From assembly GCA_030522415.1 (NCBI GenBank), contig CM060109.1, positions 27,619,892 to 27,683,891 on the forward strand: a DNA stretch of 64,000 nt, in the 5' to 3' direction. The DNA comes from Channallabes apus. Lineage: Eukaryota > Chordata > Actinopteri > Siluriformes > Clariidae. Below, piece by piece: positions 1 to 14,600 of the stretch. The position numbers and the translations under genes are program-made. The notes beneath the pieces were generated by a model. That model was not told the origin of the DNA and ran no database searches. It was given only the letters and a program-made list of their open reading frames with translations. Position 1 is the first letter of the stretch; every line of letters starts with the position of its first letter.

Positions 1-2675
1 GATTATAGACTTGCAGAGAAAGTTTGCCATTTCTTTTGATCCCCCCCCCCCTCTGTTTAATGATGTACAGCATTTAACTCTGCTAACTGGCCTGAGCATG
101 AAAGAAATGCTGAGCTTTCTCATCTTTGCACATCTAAGCATCAGTTGAAACATTCACTGCAGGTTGAAGCCTAAATCTAATCACTTCAGTATCCTGTAAC
201 AGCGTCGTAATTTCAGGAATGCACATTATGCAGGTGAATGGAGAGTCCTTGCAGAGGACGCTGTAGTGGTTCCACTCACCTTATGAAATATAATTTTCTG
301 TGTTACTTGATCCCGCTCTTGTGTTCTTTTGTAACTAGCAGTAAACAAGAGCCCCATCTTTTGTCTAATTTCTATTTCCTATTTCCTCTGCGTATGAATT
401 TCTTTTGCACTTGGCACTCCTCAGGGAGAGTGGTACACAATGGGCTCAAAATAGCAGACTGATGAAATGGGCCATTAGCCTACCAATAGAAGAAAAACGG
501 ATAAGAAGCATGCCTTAGGATAACAGGGAAGCAGGAGGCAGTCTATAGTGCACAATGACTTTGTTCCTCAGTATTATGTGGTAGCTGGGTCACATTGGGT
601 CACGAGAGATCATGCATTTCTTTAGTAGTTTGGGAGATTTCTTTTCAATATTTCTATTATTTGTAAGAAGCAGTACTACAGAATCGTGATGTTTATGTGA
701 TAAACTTTGTAATACCGATGGGGAAGCAAGTAGATTTGTGTTTTGTGATGCTCAGTGAGCCTGTATAATCCACAACCAATGAAATTGCGTTAATTTTGCT
801 CCTCACTTGCTCCTTGCTCATATCCTCTTTATAGTCTACAAGCTCTTTCATTGTGCTGGTTTGTGCATGCAGATATGATTCTCCTGTCTTACATTAGCCA
901 AATTCAGCTAGGCTGTGATGGAGAAGAGGGAGCTGGGGGGGGGGGGGGGATGTAGAAAATGATTGTACGTTTCCAGTAAGACCACATGACTTACTGTAGC
1001 ATGGGATGCACCATTAAGTTATGCCCTTGTTATAGGACCTTCTCTTTGTTGAATGCCTTGCACTATTTGCTTAATTTCCTCTCTTCCCCCATGCCCTCAT
1101 TCCAGACTTAAGAGTCTCTTGGTCTTTCCAAAATGCTTTAATTGAACTAGATTGCTCACAGCGGCACTCCCTACCACACGACATTCTTCCTCCATATTAG
1201 GCCTGAGAATTGGACTATCATCAGGGAGTCCTTGTTTGTCCTGTTTCCACTCCTGACACTCCTTAGCGCACTCACTGTAACCACTTTATTTAGCGTCTTA
1301 TTTCATATGAGATTGAATTCTAATATCTAACTACCTTGCACCTAATGTGCCAGATTAGATCCTTCATGATGTTTCCAATTGATAATCATAATTAATGAAC
1401 TGTGTTTTTGATAATGATATTTATGATCAGATTCATGACTAAACATGATAATTTTAAAATTGTCTTTTTGGTTACTTTTTAGCCAGTTGCAGTAGCACAT
1501 GCACACATTATTTCTTATTATAAATTATATTTAAACTAAAATAAAAAACTAAATGTGTTATGTTCTCCAGTATATTGTATGTATACTACGTACAAACTCT
1601 GGACCTTGTCAGCTGTCTACTTGTGCAGATGCATTACCTGGGATTTTCCCCAGGCCCCTGAAACAGCACAGGCAGTGATGGAGAAGCAGAGATGAATAAC
1701 AAGATAATGAAGATGTACACAAGCTTGTGTGCTGTTTTTATAAATGCTACAAGCTATCTAGGTCTGGAAAACAACTACCTTAAAATATGCGTTCTCTGAA
1801 GAGGTGTGCTGGGCTTCATGACTGTTTGTTCTGTTTTTATGATTGTTGGTATAATACAAAGGAAGCAGGTCATAATTCCCCAAAAGAGAAGTGTATGTAC
1901 TCATGTCTGGCTAGGCTTACATCTTGGATTCTCTTTTGAGGAACAGAAAAAAAAAATTAATGAATAAATAAACATCTCAAGAACCAGACGTCTCTGCATG
2001 CATTCTTGCACAGAATGCCCCAAATTCTGATATAAAATTCTGTATTTGAATATTTAGGGTATTTGGAAAAATAATAATCTATTTCAGTGCTAACATGTTT
2101 GTAAGCAGTAAGAAGAACGAGAGAATCAAAACACCTCTCTTCTCTTGTGGTTAGAGGTGTAAGATCCTCTAGGGAATGAGCAGCTGTTGAAAACATTCCC
2201 GATTTCTTTTCCATCATTTACCACTAACAACTGGATGCCTTGGGCCTACAAGCATTTGCATTTGCTTCTCCTTTATGGTGTACCGTACATGGCTGCGTGA
2301 CTTGAGATGTCAGGGTTATCAACACAAAGCACATTCCCAAGCATTTCCTCCATTTTTTTTTTTATTTTTTTATTTTTTGTTTTTATTTTTTTTTGCAGTA
2401 GGCTGTAACATCCCTAGAATTCTATTTTTAGATCCAAGAATGAGGAGTCTGCTTTATGACTTAGCTTGGGGTCGATACAGCTATTAACGTCAGTTGGTTT
2501 ATGGTGAGGTAAGGCATTACTAAAAGGCTGCATCAGCAGAACGTCCCAAAGTGTAGTCATTATAGTAATAAGTAAGGGAAATGAAATACATGTTCTACCC
2601 TACATCTTTTGCCATATACTTTGGTTTTACTACAGAGTAATCTCATGTTGCTCCCTCTCACTTTTTGGTGTTCAG
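1..2675 (+). other. MGAT4A intron 1 (partial), no gene seen
   Basis: Sequence upstream of the first MGAT4A exon in the window. I find no exon resembling the family's short N-terminal membrane-anchor exon, so that exon should lie left of the window. A G-run near 936-949 and T-rich runs around 2355-2395 are simple sequence. Short open frames here have no recognisable content. Confidence 0.6.
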
Positions 2676-5600
2676 AGAAATTGGTAGCATATCAGCGGGA
2701 ATTTCATGCTCTGCGAGAGCGCCTGCATGCAGCTGAGCATCGAACACTGCAGCGCTCTTCTGAGCTCAACACTGTTCTGGAACAGTTTCGACGTGCCATC
2801 GCAGAGACCAACGGCAGCAAGGATGCCCTCACCAACTTCTCAGGTAAATGCACACCTTTATATTTAATTGTTTGGCACAGCATTAATTAGTATGTTAATA
2901 AATTGTTTGCGTCTAGTAAAAAATTTGGATTCAGAACATGAAGAACAAGGCTTCCTTATGCTTGCTAGATCAAATTCAGTAATAAAAGTATTATTTTACT
3001 ATTATTTATTTACAAATAAAACAAATGACTGTAGTACATTTTGAGCATATTTAAGAATATTCTAGTAAACTGATAAAATACAAAGTGTTTCCACCTAATG
3101 CAAGTGGGTTATTTAAATTTTCAAATGTGCAGGAACACACATGGTATGGCCAGAAGTTTTTGACAATCACAGTCATGCCCGCCTCTTCGTACATGCGGAA
3201 TTCATTCTAAAACCATGGAAATTGAAGTTTTTTGTTGCTATAACTGTAACCAGCATGTTTCTGGGAAGACTTTCAACTAGATGTTGGAATATTGCCGTGA
3301 GGGTTTGCTCATTCAGCTGCAGGAGAATTAGTGAAATCTCGCTTTTCAGCTTCAGTCTTGGCAAACCATGTCTTCATATGTAGCTCGTGTTGCGCAATGG
3401 GAATTTGTAAATCTACAGCATACCATTGTGTGCATCCCACGCACGTCCCTTCTGTGTGTGATAGTCAGGTCTCTACATAAGTTTGGCTATATAGTGTATA
3501 TACAGTACACTAGGATTCAAATAGGATATGGGGATGCACCAGCCTGATGACCAGAAATTTTACACATTAATGGAGCCTCATGCAAGAACTGATTCAAAAA
3601 TGAAGTCAAAATGTTTGTAGCCTCTCGGGTTACTTTTACCACAGATTTAATTTCACATGGTACATTTATTCTACAGTCAATTACTTTTTGTGTACACAAA
3701 AGCAAATAAGAATATAAAACCTTACCTTTCATAAAACCGTTTTCTCTCTATTATGACCATTTCAATTAGGTGAGTTAGAGATTTATCTGTTAAGTTTTGT
3801 TACTCTATTAATTATGTTTATTGAGCTGTATATGGATAATGATAAAATTAGTTAAATTCTCCTCGTCTTCCCCCACGCATAGATGAAACCCAGAAACTGT
3901 TGAAAGATTTGGCACACAGGAAGCCTCTCCAAGTGCCAAATATCTTTCACCACTTGCCACACCTGATAAACAATGAGGGCGGCCTGCACCCTGCAGTGCA
4001 GGTGGGCCAGGGACGCACAGGAGGTAAGCTCTTCTGCGACGCACATCAAGCACCACTGCGTTTCACTTTTAACATATTAACATATGGCTGAATAGTCATG
4101 GTTCAACTAGTAATTCATAGTGTTTAGCACAATATCGAAATCTGAATATTATTTAGCTGAATTAATTAGTTTTAAACAAAATACATTTACTTGATGATTA
4201 GTCAAATATGGTTTGGTAAGCAGATAGCTCATGATTATAAATTTGAACCATGAGTTTAAAGGGGTTTTACTTTTTCCACTTTACCTTTGACCAGTATTGC
4301 ATGTTTTAATTATTTCAAGAAGCCAGAAATCATCGTCATAATGAAATGCACTTCATTATGCAGCCCTAAGTGGACCATGCATGGGTTCAACAGTTAAATT
4401 TATACATACGTTACATATATTTTATGCAAATAACATACTACAGTAAATTGTGCAAAAAAGGGTATTAAATTATCTTCACAAAATACTCAAGTTTACACAA
4501 GACCAATGGAACTGTTAAGGATACAATTTGCTTGGACAGAAATCGAAATACTATTTTAATCATTTTATTTATTCCTATATAAAATATAATATTTGTAGCT
4601 ATTCACAGTTCATCTCTCTGCTCCTTTATTTTCTGTCATAATCTTAAGCATTAAAAACAGAATCGTAAGTGTATGTACACAACATTTGCAGTGGTAAATT
4701 ATTTGTCAGGGATCATGTTTCAGGAATGTCTACTGGGCTTCTGATTTGACTCTGTGGAGGATTTCACTCGCTGGCCACAATGTTGACCTTTGAAGCCAGT
4801 AAGGAACACAGCATTAGAGTTTATTAGACAGCAAAACTTACGAAGACTTGCAAAAGATTTCCTATTTTAAGTCATTTTTTTCACTGTGTAGTTTCCATGG
4901 TATATTTATGATTTATTACTTGTCACACAGTACCAATAAATTCTTGGCATACTTCTTTAACAGACACTGTAATGTGATTATTACATTTAGGCATTTGGCA
5001 GACACTCTTATCCTGAGCGATATTTTTTATCTCATTATACATCTGAGCAGTTGGAATTAAACAAGTCATAACGATGTGTTTAATAAGAAAATTGAGTTGG
5101 ACAGTCATGTTCTAGAAGTAAAAATTGACGTGGTGAATTTTATTTGCAATAACTGAACTGAACTGCTGAAGTTTGAGCTGAACAACTGTGATATTAACTC
5201 TTCTACAAATATTAAGGCTATTAAGTGCTGAAATAGATGTGAAATATTGAATAACTTATAAGCCCATTGCTTCTGTATGTGTGGAATTGCAGTGTGTTTA
5301 CTGGTTTCATAAGGAGAGGACTGCACTCGAAAGGGTTGGTTTTGTTTTACAATGTAAGTGGATTTTTATCTGAATAGTGGAGGCTTTGTAACTAAATAGT
5401 ATACCTTACATCTTTACTGTTATATTTGTGTTCTCTAATTTGAAATCTCTGAGACTGGGAAGCATTATTGTTTTTTCGCGTTCCAGCTTACAGTTTATCA
5501 TCTATATATAATACGATTAGAAATCACTTTGGCCATCATAATCTTTTAAATCGAGCAATGTCACATCTTTAGGAGGGAGGTGGGACACAGCAGCAGAAGA

Positions 5601-8600
5601 CAACATTGGACTGCATTTCACTCGGCCAAAACCAGGCATTTGAGAGTACAATGGATACAGACTCGCAAAAATTGGATGTTTGAAGATGAAGTTGAAAAAA
5701 TTGTCTGGCCTGTTTTCCTTTTCTCCCCTCTCAATTTTACCTACTGTAGCCTTCTACGAGTCTTGGATGTGTAAAAATCTGGAGATCAGCAATTTCTGAA
5801 ATACTCAAGCAAGGGCCCTCCAGACACTGACAACCATGTCCTGGTCAAAGTCACTGAGAGAACATTTCCCTATTCTGACTTTTGCACTGCATTGGTGTCA
5901 CATGATTTGCTCATTTTGAATAATGACATTAATTTGCATGCATACTGGTGTGTTTAAAATGTATATATAACTACAAAACCATAAAATAAATACAGTGCAT
6001 ATATACATTGCATATATTTAAACGTGCAAGGGGAAAATGGATAATTGACATCACTGACATTGCTTTTTGGGCTCAGTAATTCATTCCATTATTCCAGTAC
6101 ATAAAAGTACAAACATTGTTTGCTATGAAATCATCGTTATGGGTCCATGATTCATAGCCAGTTGACTTGGTTCGGGGGGGGGGGGGGAGGGGGGGGTTTT
6201 GGTACTCTAAAATTTCTCTTTAAAGCCGATGGAGGAAATGTATAACAACTTTTGTTTTTATTAACAGTCTGATGTATTTATTCAGTCTGATTACTATTGA
6301 TGGTATAGCTGTTTGCTTTATTACTTGCACTAGTGCCACTTATTCAATATTCTTCTCTGACCTGCTTTTTAATTTTTAATTGTCCTGTGTGGGCTCGAAT
6401 TATCACAAGTGAACTTTTGAAAGTTCAGAGCTTGAACTGAGGTTAATGATGAGAAATGCTTAAAAAATGCAAAGCAAGTCCACACCCATGAATTCTTATT
6501 CGCATCTTTCTGCTGCAAAGGTGAAGATGAGTCCTTCTACTGATAAACATCTCCTTTAAATGCAGGTGGTTTCTCTGCACTGTACAATTGTGTACTCTCT
6601 TCACTCTTTCACCCACAGTGAGAGAATTTACTTCCCACCTTCCTCTTTGCTGTACTAGATACTAGCTGTGGAGAAGCTAATTTTAGGTATGTAAATTGGG
6701 ACATCACTTGTCCACCCCCTAGAAACTCAATCTTGCAAACTTTTCCCTGTGTGGAGGACGAAAGATAGAGTGGCGTGGTGTATGATTCGAATAAGGAATT
6801 GTGATGGCACTTGCTCCTTCTTCCAACTTCCATACACTCTGCCATCCTTTCATCCATGACCTACTTTTTCTCTGTCTGGTCTCGGTCTCTGCAGTAGGAG
6901 ATGATGTGAAATGAGGACATATTTTTATTTCTTTCTGCGTTAGTGCTGGTGGAGTGATATATTTCTGTCAGTGGTTCAATCCTCACGTACAAAAACAGGC
7001 TTCACAGAATCATGAAAACTGTCATTTGCACCTGATTCAGAATATACCATGAAATCAAGGTGATGGATTTTGTTGCTGCCACCTTGGCCAGGACTCCCTG
7101 GAAGAAGAGATAATGTATCTCAATGGGACATTCCTGGTAAAATAAAGGATAAATAAAATAAATAAATAAAATTCTGTGTGAGTGCGTGGGATATTTAATG
7201 TCTTTTTTTTTATAATTTTTTTTATATATATGTATATAATTTTTTTTTCCTGGAAGTTTTGAGATTTGGTCATTACGGGCATTTCTTTGGAATGGCCATG
7301 AGCCTACATGGAAAGGCACTGTGAGTGCTGTGTTTATCCTTGCATGTGGGTGTTTGTGTGATTCAGCTAGGTCACAGGTCCATGGCTCTGCAAGGGTGTA
7401 GGAGAAATAAAGATCTTTATTTTGACTGCTTCATGTAATTAGATCCACACACTCCTCCACGTACATCTTCTTCTCTTTTTTTTATTTATTTATTTTTTTT
7501 TTAGCCCAAGGTCTCTCACAAGCATTTCTCAGTATGCTACATACATTACAGTGTGGTTCTTCTGTCCATGCCTAAATCTTAAGAAGAGTACTGTATAATA
7601 GTCAGTGTAATGGCTTTGCCTTGGAGGCTCTTCACCCTGCTTCCCAAAAGCACTCTTGTTTCCAGTGTTTATTAGTCTGGGACAGTGCTGTTAAAGGGTA
7701 CATCCTCTCAGTTTGCACTGGTCACTGCCGTTTGTGCGTATCTGAAAAATAGTATTCTCAACTGCTCAGTAGCAGCTGGATCATGGGTATGAATGCTTAG
7801 ATAGTGCATGCTAAACGTAGAAGAAGGGGGCGTGATTAAAAAAAAAAAAGTTTCTCAGCCAAGTTGCAGTGGCCTGATGCAGACTTTATCCTATAGAGAG
7901 GCAAAGCATAATGTCTAAAATATTTGTGTACATACCTATTTTTATCTTATTTAATTTAATGTTATGTTTGATTTGTAGAGTTCAGGGGAAAAAAAGGATC
8001 ACAAATAAATTTAAAGACTGTTCACACCATGTATTCTGCAGTTTCTGTGGTGATGGGGATTCCTACAGTGAAGCGAAAAGTGAAGTCTTACCTGGCAGAG
8101 ACGTTGCATTCGCTCATCGACAAACTCTCACCTGAAGAGAAGCTTGACTGCGTAATCATCGTTTTTATAGGGGAGGTGAGTGTGTATTGAAGAGGTGCAG
8201 GGACCCCACCCCCGTGATTTGATAGCCAAATTGTTTGATCTGATTTTCATTCAGAAGTGATTAGGCAATTTCTCTTAAATATTTAAGCATTACGATATAG
8301 ATAGATAGATGGATGGATGGATAGATAGAATAGCACAACGTCTACAGAAACTACACGTTGCTTCCAGGCTATTATTTTGAAGAGAGAACGTGAGGATAAC
8401 AGCAATGCAAGAACACGTTGCAAGCGTTAATTGTTTAATTATGAATGTCTATAGGAATACTCTTTATATTTTTGTTAACAAAATACAGTTTGTTCATTTT
8501 CCCTAGACGGACATGGATCATGTGCATAGTGTGGTCTCCGGCCTTGAGAAAGAGTGAGTGATATAATTTTTTTTGTCATTTATGCACTTTTTGGCTGCTA

Positions 8601-11600
8601 AAATCCAGGCCTCTAATAAATACATTTTCATTTGTATCGTACAATAATTGCTTCAGTCACACATTGGGTCATGGCAAATGCTTTATTGTAGAGTTAATGA
8701 TTGACAGCTAAAAACTGTAGCCTATATTTTGAACATTTTCTAAAATATATTTTGACGCTTACAGTTTAACAGCACAGTGCATTAAATTTCTCCTTTAATT
8801 ACATTTTTATTGCATGTCCATACAGAATTATGCATGCAGAGCACTCGAGTGATGTTCATCCATGTGATGAGGACATGTAAATATTCTTGTCTTTTTTTTA
8901 TTTTTATTTTTTTATCAGGTTTTCTGTTGAGCTGAATTCAGGGCTGTTGGAAGTTATCTCTCCGCCTACAAGTTACTATCCAGATCTCAACAACCTTAAA
9001 GAGACCTTTGGGGACTCTAAAGAGCGAGTAAAGTGAGTGCAACCTTTATCTGCAGCACTAAAAGGCTTCATTGCTGCTCCTTACTGTCTTAATGTCTATA
9101 TTGTGGCACAGGTGGTGTTATTGTGGTTGCTGTTATTGTGCTTGTTTTCCCGTGTGCACATGGGAAGTTATTTATATAAAGATATTGATAAGCAATTAAA
9201 AAGACAGCTCAGACTTTGCCTTTTTCTAAGTTTTGAGCATACTGTTGTCAATCACCTTTTCATTTTCTTTTTTTAGTTGAATAAAAAAGTTTCCCCACTA
9301 TCTATATATATACTACCAGTCAAGTTACTACATTGTAAAAAGAAAAAAAATGCTAAAGGCCAAAAAATGCAGCATCTTCTTTAAACAGTTGATAGTGAAA
9401 TGTGACTGCTACTTATGCTCCGTAAAGCCTTCAAAACGGCTATAATCTGAGGTCCTGTAAATGTTTGATTTGATGCTAGTAACTCTAAATGGGGCAGGTT
9501 AAGGCTATTGGGTACTGATCGGAAGATCGGGGGTTCAAACCCCAAACCGCCATTGGTCTTGCATTCCAGGGCCTTCATGAGTGTCACTGTTTAACCCTTG
9601 AGCCAATGCCGTTTTCCTTATCTGCTCCAAGGAAGCTGCATCCTGGCTGACCTGATGCTCTGACCTTAGCTTCCTAACTGGGATGTGCAAAACAATAAAT
9701 ATAAAAATGGTTCTCTGTGCTGTAATAATTGAATCTTAAATGAACTCTGGAGCAGAGATGGGTTTTAGTCTTGCTTTCCTGCGATGAAACTTGTCCATCA
9801 TGGTGCTCGATGCGTTTTGCAAATGCACTTGACAATATTGTTCTTGCAAGAACTATTTCAGACAAGCTGATCTTTGCCTTAAAATATCAACTGACTTTTT
9901 GTTATTGTATTGGGTAATTAAATAACGACATGTTATTTCAGTGTTTTTGAAAAAAAAATCCAGCATTGTTTTAGAATATAGAAAATAAATCCAAACCTTT
10001 TGACTGGTACTTTTGAGGTCGTCTTTAAAGCTCTTCTTAATTCTTTCTTTCACTGACTCTCTGCATTTCTGTCTCTACCTCTTCTGATCAATGGCAATAT
10101 CAATGTGGCCATAGTTTTAACAGTTCTGTACTGTTTGCAGGTGGAGAACAAAGCAGAACTTGGACTATTCATTCCTCATGATGTATGCAGTCAGCAGAGG
10201 AGTTTATTATGTCCAGGTAAAAACAACATTGAATCATGAGCTTATGCAGTGAACAGTAGTAAGGTTATATAACCACACACCAGAAACATCTATTTTTCAT
10301 TACTAACACTTTAAAATAAAAAATAAAAAACCTTAAAATGTAATCATGTGCATAGCTTGTTTTCTTGTGATAAATTCTCTGTAATACTTTATATTTGTTT
10401 AAAAGTAATAAACAAACCATTACAAAATATTTTAAGTGCAAAGATGAATTTCATTTTTAAAACATATTGTCTAGATTTATATGAACTGCAGTGTTCATGC
10501 TGTGATGTTCTTCTAAAAAAAATGTCTTTGCCTAAAGGTTGCTGTGGAAACCTGCTCTCAGTGCAGTAGTGCATTACAATAGAGAACAAATTCTCTATAC
10601 TCGAAAAGACCATAGTGCATCTAAGGTTGCAAATAATTTTCATCATCAATTATTTTAGTAATAATTTTTTCACGGAAATCTGCATCATTTTGTTTTAACT
10701 TTTTATGCCCATGAACAAACTACTTTGAAATGTGCCATAAGGTAACTTTGCCAAGTAGCCAGTAGTATCTGCTCTAGGGTGTCTTCTGTTGAGTTCTTTT
10801 CTGAAAGAGTTAAGAATGCAACTCCTCCCAGGTATTGAACTGGGACAACAATCAGGTGACATTTACAGTATTATATACTTGGTCTAGGTGTTTTTGATGT
10901 CCGAGAGCCCTAGAATGTTTTCTTTTGAGGTATTTGTGCATAGTACTTGTGCACAGCGTGAGAGCACAATTTGATTGGATCTGTGTTGAAGGAATTCACA
11001 CACTTTTGTTGATTGGGTTTGTGCTTTTGGGCTTTTTGCCTTTTATTTGGAATGAATTTAAACACTGCAATTCATCTACACTGTACAGAAATCAAGGCCT
11101 TTTACATAATCGGTGTAATGGGTTATGTTGATGAACCATTCCAGACCTACAGGGGTTGGACAATGAAACATGGGAGTGGATGTGCAGCCACTCTGTCACA
11201 ACAAGACCGGTGACAGAGTGGTTTGATGAACATGAAAGTGACATTGAACATCTCCCGTGGCCTGTACAGTCACCGGATCTAAATATTATTGAACCACTTT
11301 GGGGTGTTTTGGAGGGGCGAGTCAGAAAACGTTTTCCTCCACCAGCATCGGTCATTCATCTTGTATCCGTCATTCCTAAGAAAAATTGATGCTGTATTGG
11401 CTGCAAAGGCTGCCTACACCATACTAATTTATTATTGTGGTCTAAAACCAGGAATTTCAGTTTCATTGTCTAAGCCCTGTTTTTAAAACATAGTCATATT
11501 CTGGTTATTGTTCTGCTAAACTTTTTTGTGTAGGAGCATGTGTGCTTTATGAAAGCAACGCCTTCTTACAGTACTTTCACCAAGATAGCAACTGTTGTCT

Positions 11601-14600
11601 AATGCCTAAACCTGCAAAAGCATCAGTCTCACCTTCCTGTCATCACACACTTGTTTCTTTGTTCACTTTCCATATTCTCCTTCATATTTCTGTTTAATAT
11701 TTTAAAGCTTTCCAGACTTTTGATTATTTGTCTTATGTCTAATTTGTCACAATAGTTAATCTGTTTAGTGTCTCCATTTCTCTGTCCTCTCCTCTCATGC
11801 CATGATGTCTTACAAGTGGGGAAAGGTATCACTTTCATGCTTTGTCTTTAACATAGGTCATGTTAGGCTCTGTACCATTTATATATGTGTTTCAGAGAGA
11901 AGCTGTTTACTTTTTGTGTGCTTATTCAAGAGAAAGACAGCTGATTAATTTCACAACTAAGGCTTTTCTGGCTCAGCTTCATTAGATTATTAGCTGGATT
12001 AGTTCACCGGGTGAGGTTCTATGATTTTGCATTGACATGGCACATTTCTGTAGAAATTACAGGACAGACTTCATGCACTCGTCTTATGACCACAACACGG
12101 CCACTTTGGCAGTGAGAAAGGAACATTACAATGTCACTTTGAACAAGGCAACTATTGTGTGACAAAATCTAATTTGCTCAAGAAATTATGCTTTTGTGTT
12201 CTGTAAGAACTCCAGACACTGTGGATTCCTAAGAAAACTAAAATGAATGAAATAGTTGGTCAAATTATAAAACCTCACCAGATAAGATTAGTCCAGTTTG
12301 AAAAAGCTGTTTCATTTTCATCTCACTCTAACCTGGCCTTTTATCTCATAGTTAGAAGATGATATTGTTGCAAAGCCCAACTACTTTGCCACTATGAAGA
12401 ACTTTGCCCTGCAGCTGGCCTCTGAAGATTGGATGATCCTAGAGTTCTCCCAACTAGGTTTTATTGGTAAGACCATGATGTTAAAATGCTTTAAGTATGG
12501 CACAATGGAATTCTGAGCTTCTTTGTTGACTGGCAAAGCGTTTAATTGATTCGTAAATGCACACTCTACCTGTTAGGTAAGATGTTCCAGGCTCCCGATC
12601 TGAATCTTATAGTGGAGTTCATATTCATGTTCTACAAGGAGAAGCCTATCGACTGGTTGTTGGACCACATTCTCTGGGTAAAAGTTTGCAATCCTGAGAA
12701 AGATGCTGTAAGTTTGTGTTTAATATTTTTTCTGTGCATGTGTATACCTTTTTTTTTTTTTAACTTTTTTTTTTTATCCAGATCATCTTTCATGTAGTAC
12801 TGTATCGTATTAAGAGATGTCTTGTTAAATAAGTATTTGCACGCAAGTTAAGTTGGCTCATTGTCTCTTTTCTTTTGTAGAAACACTGTGAGAGACAGAA
12901 GTCCAGTCTGCGGATTCGCTTCAGACCATCTTTATTCCAGCATGTAGGCCTGCACTCTTCGCTTGCAGGGAAAATCCAGAAACTCACGGTAAACCACACA
13001 CAAACACCATTAAAAGGCAAAGTGTAGACTTGTTACTTTTTTATCTTATTTACAAGTGTTAAAAATTATATTCTTGCCATGCACTGATTCTTTGTGTGAG
13101 ACAAGAGCAAAATCCCAGGTATGTCATGATCGCACTGATGGGCTGTAATCATCATAAATGTTTGTAGGAGTAATAAAAGCCCCTGTAAGGTTTGGCAACA
13201 AAATTGTGGGCCAACTGCCCCCCCAGTGTGCTGCATCAATAATGATCTCTTTTGGTTGCTCTATTTCAGGACAAGGACTTCCTGAAGCCACTGCTGCATA
13301 AGATCCATGTTAATCCACCAGCAGAAGTGTCCACCTCTCTTAAGGTATATCAGGGCCACACACTGGAGAAGACCTATATGGGAGAGGATTTCTTCTGGGC
13401 CATTACCCCCATGGCAGGAGACTACGTGCTCTTTAAGTTTGACCGTCCAGTCAGCATAGAACGGTAATTCTTGTCTGACCTTTGAAGTGGTCTACTTCTG
13501 TCTGTCTAGCTGTAAAGTAGGATCTTTGACAGTGATTTCTCACGCAGCTTTGACATGCATCTGGATTCATTTGTTTTGTTCACTGTGAGTCAGAGTCCAG
13601 ATCATGCAGGCTCTGCATATGCTTCCAGCAGGCTGTCACACTTGCTTTGAGAAAGCTAATAAAGAAAACTGTCTGTATCCAGTAGAGCCATGCTGTATTC
13701 TCATTCGCAAACAGGCTCAGACAATGATAATCTGCCAGAATCAGAACCTGTCTCCCACAGCCTCGAAGCAAAGAATCAAGTGACATGGAAACGGACAGAA
13801 AGCGAGTGTGAAAAGGTCTGATTTGTGTTTAGAGGAAGTGAGGCATGGAGAGATGTTGACATGAGAAAAACAAAAAAAAGAAACATGATCTGTACTACTA
13901 GAGTATATCAAGTATGAGCGAGGCATTTATTAGGCAGACAGTTATTGTTTCAAAAGGGTATGAATTACACCTTTGTTTTGTTGTGCGTGTGTCTGAGACC
14001 TTCATTACTGTGTTGAGCTTGATTCTATGTAATGTCTGAGGAGTAACATAGTAACGTGTCAGGTGTGACTAATTAGATGGGACTGTATCTAATGCCCTGT
14101 TAAATTTATTCATCTATGCATGTTGGCTGTAAATTCACAAGTATCCATAGATTTTTGTCTGTATGTTTATATTCCTTACACTTGACATTTGATTGACAGG
14201 TTCCTGTTCCGCAGTGGAAATCAGGAGCACCCAGGGGATAAAATCGAGAACACCACAGTTGAAATTCTGCCATTCTCGGTGAGGCGCTTGTTAAAATATG
14301 GCAAAAGGGATCCTTAACTATATTCAGCAATGACATTGTCATGATGTTCTGTCACTCCTGACTTGACAGCAGTTTGAGTCCTTTCATTAGGTCTAAATTT
14401 GCACATGAGCCGTAGTTCTGTCTGTACTCTAGCCTGTCACTGTGTGCTAATTTTAGCCAGCAGCAACTTGTGCTGTTCTAGTAATGAAGCAGGAGCACAC
14501 AACCCTGCTGGGAAATGGGGCTTAGTGAGCCTTTGATGCTATTAAAGGGTTGGCTTTGCTGTTTGCTTCCTGTATATAAAAGTTGTCTTAATAGGAAGAA

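Noticed and set aside
2275..2487. Open frame before the first MGAT4A exon as the missing N-terminal anchor exon
   Set aside because: The hydrophobic Phe/Leu run comes from a poly-T tract; no family N-terminus and no fitting donor.
6174..6195. G-runs here, at 936-949, 38462-38490 and 43225-43239 as regulatory G-quadruplexes
   Set aside because: They are homopolymer runs in introns with no promoter or conserved context; slippage and sequencing error are simpler explanations.
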